Virus record (IMG/VR): IMGVR_UViG_3300031963_000791
Span: 1 to 26,975 of that record
Strand: one strand, 5' to 3'
Length of the DNA stretch: 26,975 nucleotides
Source: a virus
Part shown: positions 8,537 to 14,939 of the stretch, one piece after another
Layout of the letters: every line of letters begins with the position of its first letter
How positions within the stretch are numbered: position 1 is the first letter of the stretch
The notes under the pieces: model-generated
What the model was told of the DNA's origin: nothing
Database searches by the model: none
Seen by the model: only the letters and a program-made list of their open reading frames with translations
Made by a program: the position numbers and the translations under genes

Positions 8537-10097
8537 ACGGGTTGACCCTTTCGCGCTTGTACTGCCGCGGCTCGTCACGTTCACGCGCCTGCGGCAGATC
8601 GAACCAGCCCTCGTTTTTTAGGTATATTACGGCTTGGCTGAAGGTGTCCACATAATCATCATGCTCGGCCACGGGGAATTTGGCCAACTGCTTCAGGAAC
8701 GCCTGCGCCCAACTCACGGGCTGCCCTCGGTTCTTGCCGCTCTCAGGCAGCCAGAGGAAGCCCATCTCCAGCGTGGGGCTGGCCTGATGCGCCCGGCTGA
8801 TCTTGTCGGCGTTGCCTGGGTTGTACCCAATGGCCGGCACCTTGGCCAACCGCAGATCCTGCAGCAGCGACTGCCCAGAGGCCTTGGCTTCCACTAGGAT
8901 CCGGTCAGCCCGGCGGGCGGTGCGAAGGCCATCCTTAACCGTTGTCCCGCCATACTCGGTTGACCAGTCCTTGATCACCCTGGACCGCAGCTCGGGGTAA
9001 CTGAGATGCTCGTCCCAGGCGTCAATCAGCATGGCGTTGCGCTGGCTGTTGTAAGTGAAGATGCCCCAAACCGTACAGGCGGTGGGGTCGCCCGAGGTTT
9101 TCTCAGTGAAAGCGCAATCATAGGATTGCAGGATGTACTCGAACTGCGGCAGGCCCTTATCCGCTGGCCAAAGCTGAAACTCTTTGGTTTTGAGGATGCC
9201 GCCTTCGCTCGGCACCGGATCCTGCTGCAATTGGCCCGAGGTGCCATAGCTGCCCAAGAGTTGCTTCAGCTCGGTGATTTCTTTCTCGCCAAATCGCTCC
9301 GGGCAGATCAGCTCACCTTTCTGCTGCCGCGGATCGTAGGGGCCCATACTGGTCTTGCGGCGGACCCCATCCCACTCGGCTGGGATCATGAGATGTTCCC
9401 ACCCGCCAATGTCTGCGAGGATATGGCCGCTGATGTCGCGCTCATGCAACCTTTGCATAATCGTTACCATGGCATCCTTTTTGGGATCGTTGAGGCGGGT
9501 ACTCCACACCATGTCAAACCATTCAAGCGCGCTATCGCGGATCACGTCAGACTGCGCTTCCTGGGCGCTGTGCGGATCGTCTAGGATCAGGCGGCTGCCG
9601 CCTTCACCCGTAGCCGTGCCGCCCACGCTGGTGGCTAACCTATAACCCGTCTTGTCGTTCTCGAACCTTTGCTTGGCGTTCTGATCGCCCGCAAGCTTAA
9701 ACATGTGGCCCCACCGCTCCTGATACCAGGGCGATTGGATCAGGCGGCGCGCCTTTAGGTTGTCGCGGATGGAAAGGGTGCCGCTGTAGCTGGCGCAGAG
9801 GTATTTGTGTGATGGGTCGGTCAACCATTCCCACATGGGCCACATCACGCTGACGATGGTGGATTTGGAATGGCGCGGCGGAATATTGATCAGCAGCTTG
9901 CGGATCTCGCCGGCGGTGATGGCTTCCAGATGCTCGCAGATCTCTTCAATGTGCCAGGACGGAATGAAGGGGACGCCGGGCTCAACCACCGGCCAAGCCT
10001 GCTGCACAAACTCATAGAGGCTCGCAGAGGCCGCCCGGCGCTTCTGCTCGCGCTCAATGAGGCCCAGCATAACCTCGGGCGTCAACGGGACATTCAT
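8526..10097 (-). CDS. terL: terminase large subunit (ATPase and nuclease)
   Basis: This is the DNA-packaging motor. The N-terminal ATPase domain has the Walker A-like IPPRHSKST at residues 73-80, characteristic of one large group of phage terminases. A Walker B stretch, RLILDD, lies at 169-174, followed by PHSAQEA. The C-terminal RNase H-like nuclease has three plausible metal ligands: Asp327 in QSYDCAF, Glu403 in ILVEAKASG, and Asp480/481/484 in EHDDYVDTFSQA. At 523 residues the length is normal. The ATG overlaps the terS stop (ATGA). TerL should work with the small subunit encoded just upstream and dock on the portal encoded downstream. Confidence 0.97.
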   Translation of the reverse strand: MNVPLTPEVMLGLIEREQKRRAASASLYEFVQQAWPVVEPGVPFIPSWHIEEICEHLEAITAGEIRKLLINIPPRHSKSTIVSVMWPMWEWLTDPSHKYLCASYSGTLSIRDNLKARRLIQSPWYQERWGHMFKLAGDQNAKQRFENDKTGYRLATSVGGTATGEGGSRLILDDPHSAQEAQSDVIRDSALEWFDMVWSTRLNDPKKDAMVTIMQRLHERDISGHILADIGGWEHLMIPAEWDGVRRKTSMGPYDPRQQKGELICPERFGEKEITELKQLLGSYGTSGQLQQDPVPSEGGILKTKEFQLWPADKGLPQFEYILQSYDCAFTEKTSGDPTACTVWGIFTYNSQRNAMLIDAWDEHLSYPELRSRVIKDWSTEYGGTTVKDGLRTARRADRILVEAKASGQSLLQDLRLAKVPAIGYNPGNADKISRAHQASPTLEMGFLWLPESGKNRGQPVSWAQAFLKQLAKFPVAEHDDYVDTFSQAVIYLKNEGWFDLPQARERDEPRQYKRERVNPYAV

Positions 10098-10687
10098 CCC
10101 TTCTTGCCCGCGGCTTTCATCAACAGCGCTTGCATCTGCGCCAACTCAGCGTCCGACAAGGCTTTCAGGTGCGTTGTCTCAATCTTGATCGCCCCGCCAT
10201 CTTCGCCGGTCAAGATTGTCTTCTCGCCGTAGATCTTGGGTAGCACCTTAGACAGATACCATTTACGCGTATCTACCTGTAGCCGCTTGTGAGCCACGAC
10301 ATCAGCGCTGAGAGGCATCAGGCGCCGCTCTAATATAGGCATATTGCCGTCGTACATTAGATTGCCACTGGCATCAGTTTTCTGCACCATCACCCATTCA
10401 TGGGTTTTATCAGACATGTCGATGATGTCTTCAGCAATGCTGGCAAAGCCAACCTCGCGCGCAGACAAGTAGCGTTGCCGCGTGCCGGCGGGGTTATCGT
10501 CGCGCACCCAACCGCGGACTGTCAGATGGTCAGGCATGCCCTCATCGTTGTCGCAGATATTCAGCAAAGATCTACCAAGAGCCAATTGGCTGCAGATATG
10601 ATCCATGACCTTTTCGCGGTCATACAATTGCGCCCTGCCAGCGCTATGCGCGCCAACTTTTCTGCGCTCAATTGCTGGCTTCTTCAC
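10094..10687 (-). CDS. terS: terminase small subunit
   Basis: The likely DNA-recognition subunit of the packaging complex, 197 residues long. Residues 20-60 look like a helix-turn-helix (MDHICSQLALGRSLLNICDN, then VRGWVRDD). The sequence DTRKWYLSKVLPKIYGEK near residue 140 is a hallmark of a common TerS family. The C-terminal helix (LSDAELAQMQALLMKAAGKKG) could contact TerL. The gene lies immediately upstream of terL with a four-base overlap, the usual arrangement. Its own start overlaps the stop of the preceding gene. Confidence 0.92.
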   Translation of the reverse strand: MKKPAIERRKVGAHSAGRAQLYDREKVMDHICSQLALGRSLLNICDNDEGMPDHLTVRGWVRDDNPAGTRQRYLSAREVGFASIAEDIIDMSDKTHEWVMVQKTDASGNLMYDGNMPILERRLMPLSADVVAHKRLQVDTRKWYLSKVLPKIYGEKTILTGEDGGAIKIETTHLKALSDAELAQMQALLMKAAGKKG

Positions 10688-11022
10688 TTCAAATTCTCAA
10701 GCTTGTAAAGCGTGGTCATATGCAAGGCGGTCAGGTCGTCTAAGATGTTTTCCAGCGCCGGCACGCCCTTGCAGATGGCTTCCCTGTTTTGGTTCAGCCA
10801 AAGCAGCTCGTCGTTGATCAGTTTGATGATGTCGTCTGTCTCGCTCAAGTTCACCAACCCAAAAGCGCCTTGGTAGGCTTCAATCAGATTATCAAGCTTG
10901 TCGATGACGTTTTCATAGTAGCCCCCCAGCGCCTTGTGCTGGGCATATGACTTGGTCTTCCAATGCTCAAGGTGCGCCGCGTTGCGGGCGCCAAACATTC
11001 GCTCAATCAGGTCTTTGATCAT
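10684..11022 (-). CDS. 112-aa helical Dps/ferritin-like phage protein (DUF5856-like)
   Basis: First gene of the late leftward operon. The N-terminal pattern AAHLEHWKTKSYAQHKALGG followed by YYENVIDKLDNLIEAYQG strongly recalls the Dps first helix (H-W-x-x-x-G/S-x-x-x-x-H with a following Asp/Glu-rich helix). It also matches, from memory, a small phage family annotated DUF5856. The rest is helical and lacks Cys. Whether it binds metal or assembles a cage is unknown; at 112 residues it is shorter than Dps (about 160). The ribosome site is AGGGGTGG and a good promoter lies 23 bases further upstream. Confidence 0.72.
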   Translation of the reverse strand: MIKDLIERMFGARNAAHLEHWKTKSYAQHKALGGYYENVIDKLDNLIEAYQGAFGLVNLSETDDIIKLINDELLWLNQNREAICKGVPALENILDDLTALHMTTLYKLENLK

Positions 11023-11044
11023 GGTCCACCCCTGGGTTCAACAT

Positions 11045-11073
11045 ATTGTATGCGCTGCTTGAAGTTGCCACAA
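11045..11073 (-). promoter_or_regulatory. candidate late promoter of packaging/head operon
   Basis: On the minus strand a TACAAT -10 (11045-11050) lies 17 bases from a TTGTGG -35 (11068-11073). Transcription would begin near 11038, just before the ribosome site and ATG of the first late gene. The -10 matches five of six consensus bases. It sits in a 192-base gap with no convincing gene. Confidence 0.55.
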
Positions 11074-11214
11074 GAAAAAGCTGATTTGATTGAGTTTTTG
11101 CAGCGCAAACCATTTTGCTGAAGCCAGGAAAATAAACGATATCAACGGGTTCGCGCGCGTAGTTGTTGGATTGCGCGAAGGCAGCCGCAACAAGCAACCG
11201 CCATCACCCTCTTT

Positions 11215-11361
11215 TCAGCCTTCTCGCATCGCGTCGTAGAGTTCGCCGGCCAGCTTGGAATAGGCCCCCTGACCCAGGATTGCGTCGAAGGCTTCTGGCA
11301 AGGTTTTGCCGCTGTTGACGAGGGCAAGGATGCGGGCGGAAATTTTGAAATTGATGTCCAT
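11215..11361 (-). CDS. 48-aa hypothetical protein
   Basis: From the ATG at 11359-11361, preceded by AGGAGAAACGAAA, this encodes a compact helical protein starting MDINFKISARILALVNSGK and ending LAGELYDAMREG. No family is recognised. It is the last middle gene before the late promoter gap and is separated from the preceding gene by a 45-base spacer with a GC-rich hairpin. An in-frame start 13 codons upstream has a poorer ribosome site. Confidence 0.7.
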   Translation of the reverse strand: MDINFKISARILALVNSGKTLPEAFDAILGQGAYSKLAGELYDAMREG

Positions 11362-11382
11362 TTTCGTTTCTCCTGTGAGGGT

Positions 11383-11409
11383 GGGGGCCGTAGCCCCCAT
11401 TTTGTTTTA
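11383..11409 (+). terminator. hairpin with T-rich tail, reading rightward (antisense to local genes)
   Basis: The arms GGGGGC (11383-11388) and GCCCCC (11393-11398) close a CGTA tetraloop and are followed by ATTTTGTTTTA on the plus strand. That is an intrinsic-terminator shape for rightward transcription, although all neighbouring genes run leftward. On the minus strand the U-run precedes the stem, so it would not terminate the local mRNA. Confidence 0.35.
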
Positions 11410-11643
11410 GAGGTTGATGCCGTGCTGGGCGGCCAGGGAGCGGCCGGCCGCGGTGAAGTCGATCCAGGTGTCAGCGCCGTCGTTGAAGGTCTTGATAAAG
11501 CCGGCCTGCTTGAGCTGGGTGAGGTTGCCGCGCTCTTCCTTGCCGCCGCCGACATTGCCGCCGACCAGCGGGGTGCCGCTCCAGTTGCCGGCATCGCGGG
11601 CGTAGGCGAGGAACACTGAGAGGGAGGTTTCGGTGATGGTCAT
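11407..11643 (-). CDS. 78-aa winged-helix-like hypothetical protein
   Basis: Begins MTITETSLSVFLAYARDAGN. The second half (GNLTQLKQAGFIKTF, then WIDFTAAGRSLAAQHG) has the helix-wing-helix rhythm of small winged-helix proteins, with a recognition-like helix LTQLKQAGF and a short wing, so DNA binding is possible but unproven. The start has CAGGAGAT upstream. It is the first gene after one of two duplicated promoter/leader cassettes, so it is probably under the same control as the 92-aa gene at 12095-12373. Confidence 0.75.
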   Translation of the reverse strand: MTITETSLSVFLAYARDAGNWSGTPLVGGNVGGGKEERGNLTQLKQAGFIKTFNDGADTWIDFTAAGRSLAAQHGINL

Positions 11644-11650
11644 GTTGGTA

Positions 11651-11750
11651 TCTCCTGTTTGGCGGCGTTATTGCCTTGAAGACACTTCTATAGATTGTCG
11701 CAAAACGCTACAACCCCCTTATGTAGATACTTAACCACTTTTTATGTTTT
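11651..11750 (-). repeat. promoter/leader cassette, copy 1
   Basis: This segment is a direct repeat of 12381-12479. Both contain, in minus-strand order, an exactly shared 26-base block (11725-11750), the 17-bp dyad, a -10 region, a shared leader core (CAAGGCAATAACGCCG) and a CAGGAGA ribosome site. The shared 26-base block overlaps the last codons of the 56-aa gene. The copies lie 730 bases apart in the same orientation, each ending just before a start codon. Confidence 0.85.
11687..11713 (-). promoter_or_regulatory. leftward promoter with operator-like dyad, copy 1
   Basis: The minus strand has TTGTAG (-35, 11708-11713) and TATAGA (-10, 11687-11692) with a short 15-base spacer. The dyad TGTCGCAAAACGCTACA (11696-11712) covers the spacer and most of the -35. 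The same dyad occurs at 12426-12442 and 20662-20678. A bound repressor would block polymerase. Confidence 0.55.
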
Positions 11751-11901
11751 CTCGCTCCACCACCAGAAGCACCTTGCCGTCTGGTCGGGTGACGCTGAAG
11801 GGCGGCTGGGTGTAGCCGGCGCGGGTGAGGGGGAGCTTGGGCAGCGTGATCCATGTGCCGCCCTCGTGGTCAAGCCAATAGCCCCAGATGGTTTCAGACA
11901 T
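11731..11901 (-). CDS. 56-aa hypothetical protein
   Basis: Encodes a protein beginning MSETIWGYWLDHEGGTWIT, rich in aromatic residues and beta-prone (PPFSVTRPDGKVLLVVERE), with no recognised domain. The ATG lies within the last eight bases of the preceding HTH gene (ATGTCTGA), which indicates coupled translation. The final codons and TAA fall in the 26-base repeat shared with 12454-12479, so the 3' end may have been created by the repeat duplication. Confidence 0.65.
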   Translation of the reverse strand: MSETIWGYWLDHEGGTWITLPKLPLTRAGYTQPPFSVTRPDGKVLLVVERENIKSG

Positions 11902-12091
11902 TCTGTTTATCTTTCATGAGTTCAAGCATGCGGATGACGGACACGGGGATATTGGCTTGCTCTGCCAGCCAGCGGAAAACCGTGGTGCGGTGTACGCCGG
12001 CAAGCTCAGCAAGATCGTTGACGTGAAGCTCCAAGGCACCCATCAAATTTGATAGGTGCTTGGCGCTGGTGTTGATGCGGGTTTTGATCAC
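11894..12091 (-). CDS. 65-aa helix-turn-helix DNA-binding protein
   Basis: Residues 20-43 (VNDLAELAGVHRTTVFRWLAE) form a textbook HTH of the Cro/XRE or resolvase type, so this is a small phage transcription factor. The start is GTG at 12089-12091 with GGAGGG seven bases upstream; the preceding gene's TGA lies three bases before. It is encoded between the two duplicated promoter cassettes, and it is a candidate for the protein that binds the 17-bp dyad. No dimerisation domain beyond a short C-terminal helix is visible. Confidence 0.8.
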   Translation of the reverse strand: MIKTRINTSAKHLSNLMGALELHVNDLAELAGVHRTTVFRWLAEQANIPVSVIRMLELMKDKQNV

Positions 12092-12094
12092 CGC

Positions 12095-12373
12095 TCAGCC
12101 CTCCGCTGTCTTGGCTTTGGGGACCACAGTGGTGACCACGCTCTTGCTAGTGCAGGCAGCGATTTGCTCGGCGGTGAGGAAGCTTTTGGCCAGCTTGGCA
12201 TCAAAGTTGGTGCGCTCGGAAAGCTTTACCACCGCATCAGAAAATTCGCCAATGACGGATTCTTGGCCGGTTGCGATGATCTGCTTACGCAGCGCATCGT
12301 ATTCGGCTTCGATTTCCTTCTTGCGCTCATGGATGGTGGCGAAGCGGTCAGCGAGGGAAAGGTTATCAAGCAT
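12095..12373 (-). CDS. 92-aa coiled-coil hypothetical protein
   Basis: The N-terminal half is a charged helix (ERKKEIEAEYDALRKQI), followed by a beta/helix stretch (SDAVVKLSERTNFDAKLAKS) and a Lys/Val-rich tail. The arrangement resembles small phage proteins that sit near replication genes, but I cannot name a family or function. It is expressed from the second promoter/leader cassette and has a strong CAGGAGA ribosome site. It begins an operon with the HTH and 56-aa genes. Confidence 0.75.
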   Translation of the reverse strand: MLDNLSLADRFATIHERKKEIEAEYDALRKQIIATGQESVIGEFSDAVVKLSERTNFDAKLAKSFLTAEQIAACTSKSVVTTVVPKAKTAEG

Positions 12374-12380
12374 CTTAGTT

Positions 12381-12479
12381 TCTCCTGTCTTTCGGCGTTA
12401 TTGCCTTGAGGAGAGGTATATCAACTGTCGCAGAACGCTACAAGACAAAAATGAGATACTTAACCACTTTTTATGTTTT
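12381..12479 (-). repeat. promoter/leader cassette, copy 2
   Basis: Second copy of the cassette at 11651-11750. The leader, dyad and 26-base block (12454-12479) occur in the same order with nearly identical spacing. The shared block here is intergenic rather than coding, which suggests that regulatory rather than protein function explains its conservation. Confidence 0.85.
12415..12443 (-). promoter_or_regulatory. leftward promoter with operator-like dyad, copy 2
   Basis: TTGTAG (-35, 12438-12443) and TATACC (-10, 12415-12420) are 17 bases apart on the minus strand. The dyad TGTCGCAGAACGCTACA (12426-12442) sits in the spacer and overlaps the -35. It is expected to drive the 92-aa, HTH and 56-aa genes. 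Confidence 0.58.
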
Positions 12480-12484
12480 AGGGG

Positions 12485-12561
12485 AAAATCCCCCCGGCAA
12501 CAGGGATTGCGGTGTGCCGGGGGTAGTAGTCTGGGACAGGAGAACGGCGCTCGTGGGCGCC
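12485..12561 (-). terminator. probable leftward terminator with two hairpins
   Basis: Reading leftward after the 77-aa gene there is a hairpin with GGCGC/GCGCC arms (12546-12561). A second, 9-bp stem follows (arms 12491-12499 and 12515-12523, CCCCCGGCA with its complement), then GATTTT. The T-run is short, so termination may be partial. It separates the upstream middle genes from the repressible cassette. Confidence 0.5.
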
Positions 12562-12570
12562 GCTTCCACC

Positions 12571-12804
12571 CTACGCCGAGGCTTGCTCGGCCTGCAAGAC
12601 TTTTTGCAGCAAAGCATCTTGCCGATCTATCTCGCGCTCTACTCTGGCGATTTCCAGCAACGTGCGTTGGTGGGCTAACGTGTCTCTGGCGGCCAAATCT
12701 TGCTTTGCGCGGTCATGCAGGTGCGGCAGCCGGTAGCGCAGGGCGCGGGGGCTGTTCAGCAGCCGATCAAGCAGGGCGGGGTCTAGGGGTTTCACGGGAA
12801 ACAT
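12571..12804 (-). CDS. 77-aa helical hypothetical protein
   Basis: Begins MFPVKPLDPALLDRLLNSPR. The second half is a long charged helix (HQRTLLEIARVEREIDRQDA) likely to form a coiled coil. It is rich in Arg, Leu and Gln with no Cys. The ATG directly follows the TAA of the preceding gene with no gap, so translation is probably coupled. Function unknown. It is the last gene before the hairpin terminator. Confidence 0.68.
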   Translation of the reverse strand: MFPVKPLDPALLDRLLNSPRALRYRLPHLHDRAKQDLAARDTLAHQRTLLEIARVEREIDRQDALLQKVLQAEQASA

Positions 12805-13014
12805 TTAGTCCAGCCCCAGCAATGCGCGTGCTTCGCGGTTTGCTTCTTTTGAGCGGATTATCTCGTATTCGAGATTGCTTGGCTGGATTGGCTTGAAGAG
12901 CTTTTTTGCTCGATTGAGATGACACATGAAATCAGCCATATCAGTGTCAAGATCAACCATACCAGCATCATTAGAAATGACCCTAAGCCGGGCAGTTCTG
13001 AGTTCTTCATTCAT
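12805..13014 (-). CDS. 69-aa hypothetical protein
   Basis: Begins MNEELRTARLRVISNDAGMV and ends in a basic/acidic helix (SKEANREARALLGLD). The start is well supported by AGGAGGAAACA; an ATG four bases earlier is out of frame. The composition suggests a small soluble alpha-helical protein. No family is recognised. It lies between the 38-aa membrane microprotein and the 77-aa gene in a continuous leftward run. Confidence 0.68.
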   Translation of the reverse strand: MNEELRTARLRVISNDAGMVDLDTDMADFMCHLNRAKKLFKPIQPSNLEYEIIRSKEANREARALLGLD

Positions 13015-13023
13015 TGTTTCCTC

Positions 13024-13140
13024 CTATGTTCCGAATATCAACAGCAGGATTATTCCCGCGGCCATTGTCCCGAAAAAACTGCAGCCCATGATGAGCAACA
13101 GGGCAAGAACTGCGCTGCCCCAGTCTGCGCGTTTACGCAT
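13024..13140 (-). CDS. 38-aa membrane microprotein
   Basis: A short frame reading MRKRADWGSAVLALLLIMGC then a second hydrophobic stretch (MAAGIILLLIFGT). The basic N-terminus (RKR) predicts N-in topology, with one long or two short membrane helices. The ATG overlaps the end of the RuvC-like gene by eight bases (ATGCGTAA), and its TAG is followed directly by the ribosome site of the next gene, both signs of a real gene. It could be a tiny holin, an exclusion factor or a host-membrane effector; nothing in the sequence decides. Confidence 0.62.
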   Translation of the reverse strand: MRKRADWGSAVLALLLIMGCSFFGTMAAGIILLLIFGT

Positions 13141-13603
13141 TTACTTTCTCCTTCAGCGCCACCCACCGGGCGAGCAGGGCAGCTTCTGCGCGGCCATCGT
13201 CTTTTGCCCTGTCAAAATCCCGGCACCCTGGCCAGAACCGCTGCGCCATTTGCCGGGCGGCTCCCTTGTCTGCAGGAACGTTGGCGGCTCGTTTCCATGT
13301 GGCTGGGCGGTAGAGGCTGACGGGCAGCTTTAGCCCCGCGCAGACGCCCGATAGGATGCCCGCTGAAAATCCGAAATTGAACATCGAGGTAACGCCTTGG
13401 CCGGGCATTGCCGAAACGTCCTCCACAGCCACGAGGCGGATAAGATCGTCATGCTCTTCCAGCATCGCCACAAGCTGCTGGGGGCTGACTTTCTTTTTGC
13501 CGTTGACTTCAATCGTTGGCATGTCGGCCACCCTGATTAGGTGGCCGGTATCTGCTACCCAGGCGATGGCGCCGCTGATGCCTGGGTCAATCCCGAGGAT
13601 CAT
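13133..13603 (-). CDS. RuvC-like Holliday junction resolvase
   Basis: A 156-residue RNase H-fold nuclease. It starts MILGIDPGISGAIAW with catalytic Asp6, has Glu61 in AVEDVSAMPGQG, and ends with an Asp/Glu cluster (Asp135, Asp136, Glu140) in AKDDGRAEAALLA. These match the four acidic positions of RuvC-type resolvases. It should cleave branched DNA made during phage recombination and replication before packaging. Its ATG overlaps the stop of the preceding SANT/HTH-like gene. Confidence 0.9.
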   Translation of the reverse strand: MILGIDPGISGAIAWVADTGHLIRVADMPTIEVNGKKKVSPQQLVAMLEEHDDLIRLVAVEDVSAMPGQGVTSMFNFGFSAGILSGVCAGLKLPVSLYRPATWKRAANVPADKGAARQMAQRFWPGCRDFDRAKDDGRAEAALLARWVALKEKVNA

Positions 13604-13953
13604 GACGTGTGCCCTGGGAATGTGTATTCGCCCCGGTTGAGGCGATCTATGGCAGTTTCAATTGAGTTGTGTGATCTGCCCATAATTTCACAGATTTGGA
13701 CGATGGTCTTGCCGTCATGGATTAAGTCCCTGAGGCGCGCCAATTCTTCTGGCGTCCAAGAGCGTCTGTAGTTGGCGGGTTTTGCTGCGGCTTGTGGCTT
13801 GGGTTTGCTCATGGAGGTTATGGTTTCCGCCACCCATCTGGGTGCCGGGGACGGCCCCTTCAGGAATGCCTCCATTTCGTGGGCCAGTTCCATGGCCGAC
13901 TTGGGGTCTGGCGCGTGGGCCAGGGCGAGCTTCAAAATTTCCATTCTGTCCAT
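13600..13953 (-). CDS. 117-aa protein with Myb/SANT-like HTH
   Basis: The C-terminal half (RSWTPEELARLRDLIHDGKT followed by IVQICEIMGRSHNSIETAIDRL) is a Trp-initiated HTH resembling Myb/SANT or GcrA-type DNA-binding domains. The N-terminal half is helical (MEILKLALAHAPDPKSAMELA), then a Pro/Lys linker. It is probably a phage regulator. The start is the ATG at 13951-13953 with AAGGTGG seven bases upstream; a TTG two codons earlier is unlikely. The gene overlaps its neighbours by three to four bases. Confidence 0.82.
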   Translation of the reverse strand: MDRMEILKLALAHAPDPKSAMELAHEMEAFLKGPSPAPRWVAETITSMSKPKPQAAAKPANYRRSWTPEELARLRDLIHDGKTIVQICEIMGRSHNSIETAIDRLNRGEYTFPGHTS

Positions 13954-13955
13954 GA

Positions 13956-14228
13956 TCAATCCACCTTGAGTTTGGCCAGCAGCACGGTGCCGACGGGGTC
14001 ACGGCGCTGGGTCATTGCCAGTGCCCCATCGTCGCGCATGCCTTTCAGCACGCGCCACTGCTCGTAGGGCATGGTGGGTTCCCACTCGCCCCTGCCGTTG
14101 GGCCTGACGGCCACGATGATCCAATTCGCTCCCACGTCCTCCAGGCTCTCCGCACGGGCCTGGGTGGTCACCGGAGGGGCTGCGGATGGCATGAGTGCCT
14201 TGGGTGGCTGCTTGGGCTTCTGTGCCAT
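13956..14228 (-). CDS. 90-aa hypothetical protein
   Basis: The N-terminus is Lys/Pro/Ala-rich and probably disordered (MAQKPKQPPKALMPSAAPP). A beta-prone core follows (NWIIVAVRPNGRGEWEP), then MPYEQWRVLKGMRD. I do not recognise it. The ATG overlaps the preceding TGA by one base (TGATG). It is co-transcribed with the GapR-like gene upstream and the SANT-like gene downstream. Confidence 0.7.
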   Translation of the reverse strand: MAQKPKQPPKALMPSAAPPVTTQARAESLEDVGANWIIVAVRPNGRGEWEPTMPYEQWRVLKGMRDDGALAMTQRRDPVGTVLLAKLKVD

Positions 14229-14530
14229 CAGAAACGCTCCGTAGCGGCTTTGCCGAGCGGCGTGTCTGCCAGCTGGCCGAGGGCGGCGAGGTATGTCTCC
14301 AACAGGGCCTCGCGCTCTTCGCGCTTGGCTTCATCTTCCGCCCGGCGCTTAATGATCAGCCGGATGGTGGGCGTGTCAAAGCTTGCGCTCTTGGCTTCCT
14401 TGTAGATGTCCTTGATGTCCTCGCCCAGGTTTTTGCGCTCGGCCTCCAGGGCCTCAATCCGCTCAATGATGCTGAGCAGGCGTTTGGCCGTGGCACTGTT
14501 GACGCTGCTGTTGTGTCCGATATCGCTCAT
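14228..14530 (-). CDS. GapR-like (DUF2312) DNA-binding protein
   Basis: The 100-residue sequence has the full GapR/DUF2312 signature: LLSIIERIEALEAERKNLGE, then DIKDIYKEAKSASFDTPTIR and IIKRRAEDEAKREEREALL ending ETYLAALG. In Caulobacter and relatives GapR is an essential nucleoid-associated protein that clamps overtwisted DNA ahead of polymerases and stimulates topoisomerases. A phage copy may relieve or redirect supercoiling during phage replication and transcription (inference). The ribosome site AAGGGG lies eight bases before the ATG. It points to an alphaproteobacterial host. Confidence 0.9.
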   Translation of the reverse strand: MSDIGHNSSVNSATAKRLLSIIERIEALEAERKNLGEDIKDIYKEAKSASFDTPTIRLIIKRRAEDEAKREEREALLETYLAALGQLADTPLGKAATERF

Positions 14531-14545
14531 GTCATGTTCCCCTTT

Positions 14546-14935
14546 TCATTCCCACCAATTGTCCTGGGTGGTGACAGGTGTGTGCCGGCGTTCTGGTGCT
14601 TCATCGGCAATCGCGTCACGCTCGGCGGCGTCTACCGGGTCGTCGATTGTCCAGTGCCGTATTCTGACTGTGGCGGGCGCTGGGTGGCAATTGCAGCACC
14701 TCCAGCCCTTGTGTGGTGTCTCTGCTTCAGTCCAAAACCTGATGCCCCCAAGGCATGGCTTGCAGGGCTCGCCTGGGGGCATTGGTAGCGGGTCGCTCCA
14801 TCCGACGTAGGTCATTTCTTCTCCAATCTCCCATGCCCGCCGCCAGCGGGCGATTTCTTTCGGCGTGGCTTTGACTGACGCGAGTTGTTTGGGCAGTTCT
14901 TTTTTGGGGGAGCGGCCCCGCGGATTTGCGGCCAC
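14546..14935 (-). CDS. 129-aa zinc-ribbon-like hypothetical protein
   Basis: A C58-x2-C61 pair (GEPCKPCLGG) and C80/C81/C83-H84 (GWRCCNCHP) could form a four-Cys zinc ribbon. The flanks are charged and Trp-rich. It may bind DNA or protein. The start is GTG at 14933-14935, with a GGAATAGGA stretch just upstream that is close to the codon, so a later start cannot be excluded. It is followed by the GapR-like gene. Family unknown to me. Confidence 0.7.
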   Translation of the reverse strand: MAANPRGRSPKKELPKQLASVKATPKEIARWRRAWEIGEEMTYVGWSDPLPMPPGEPCKPCLGGIRFWTEAETPHKGWRCCNCHPAPATVRIRHWTIDDPVDAAERDAIADEAPERRHTPVTTQDNWWE

Positions 14936-14939
14936 GGTC

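Noticed and set aside
11003-11197. 64-codon leftward frame with signal-peptide-like start
   Set aside because: It needs a TTG start, overlaps the first late gene and spans the best late promoter; treated as non-coding.
12060-12896. 278-codon rightward frame across the cassette and terminator
   Set aside because: It crosses the promoter, dyad and hairpins and lies antisense to four better-supported genes.
13330-14334. Alternative leftward frames overlapping the RuvC-like, SANT-like and GapR-like genes
   Set aside because: Arg/Ser/Pro-rich translations overlapping genes with recognised domains.
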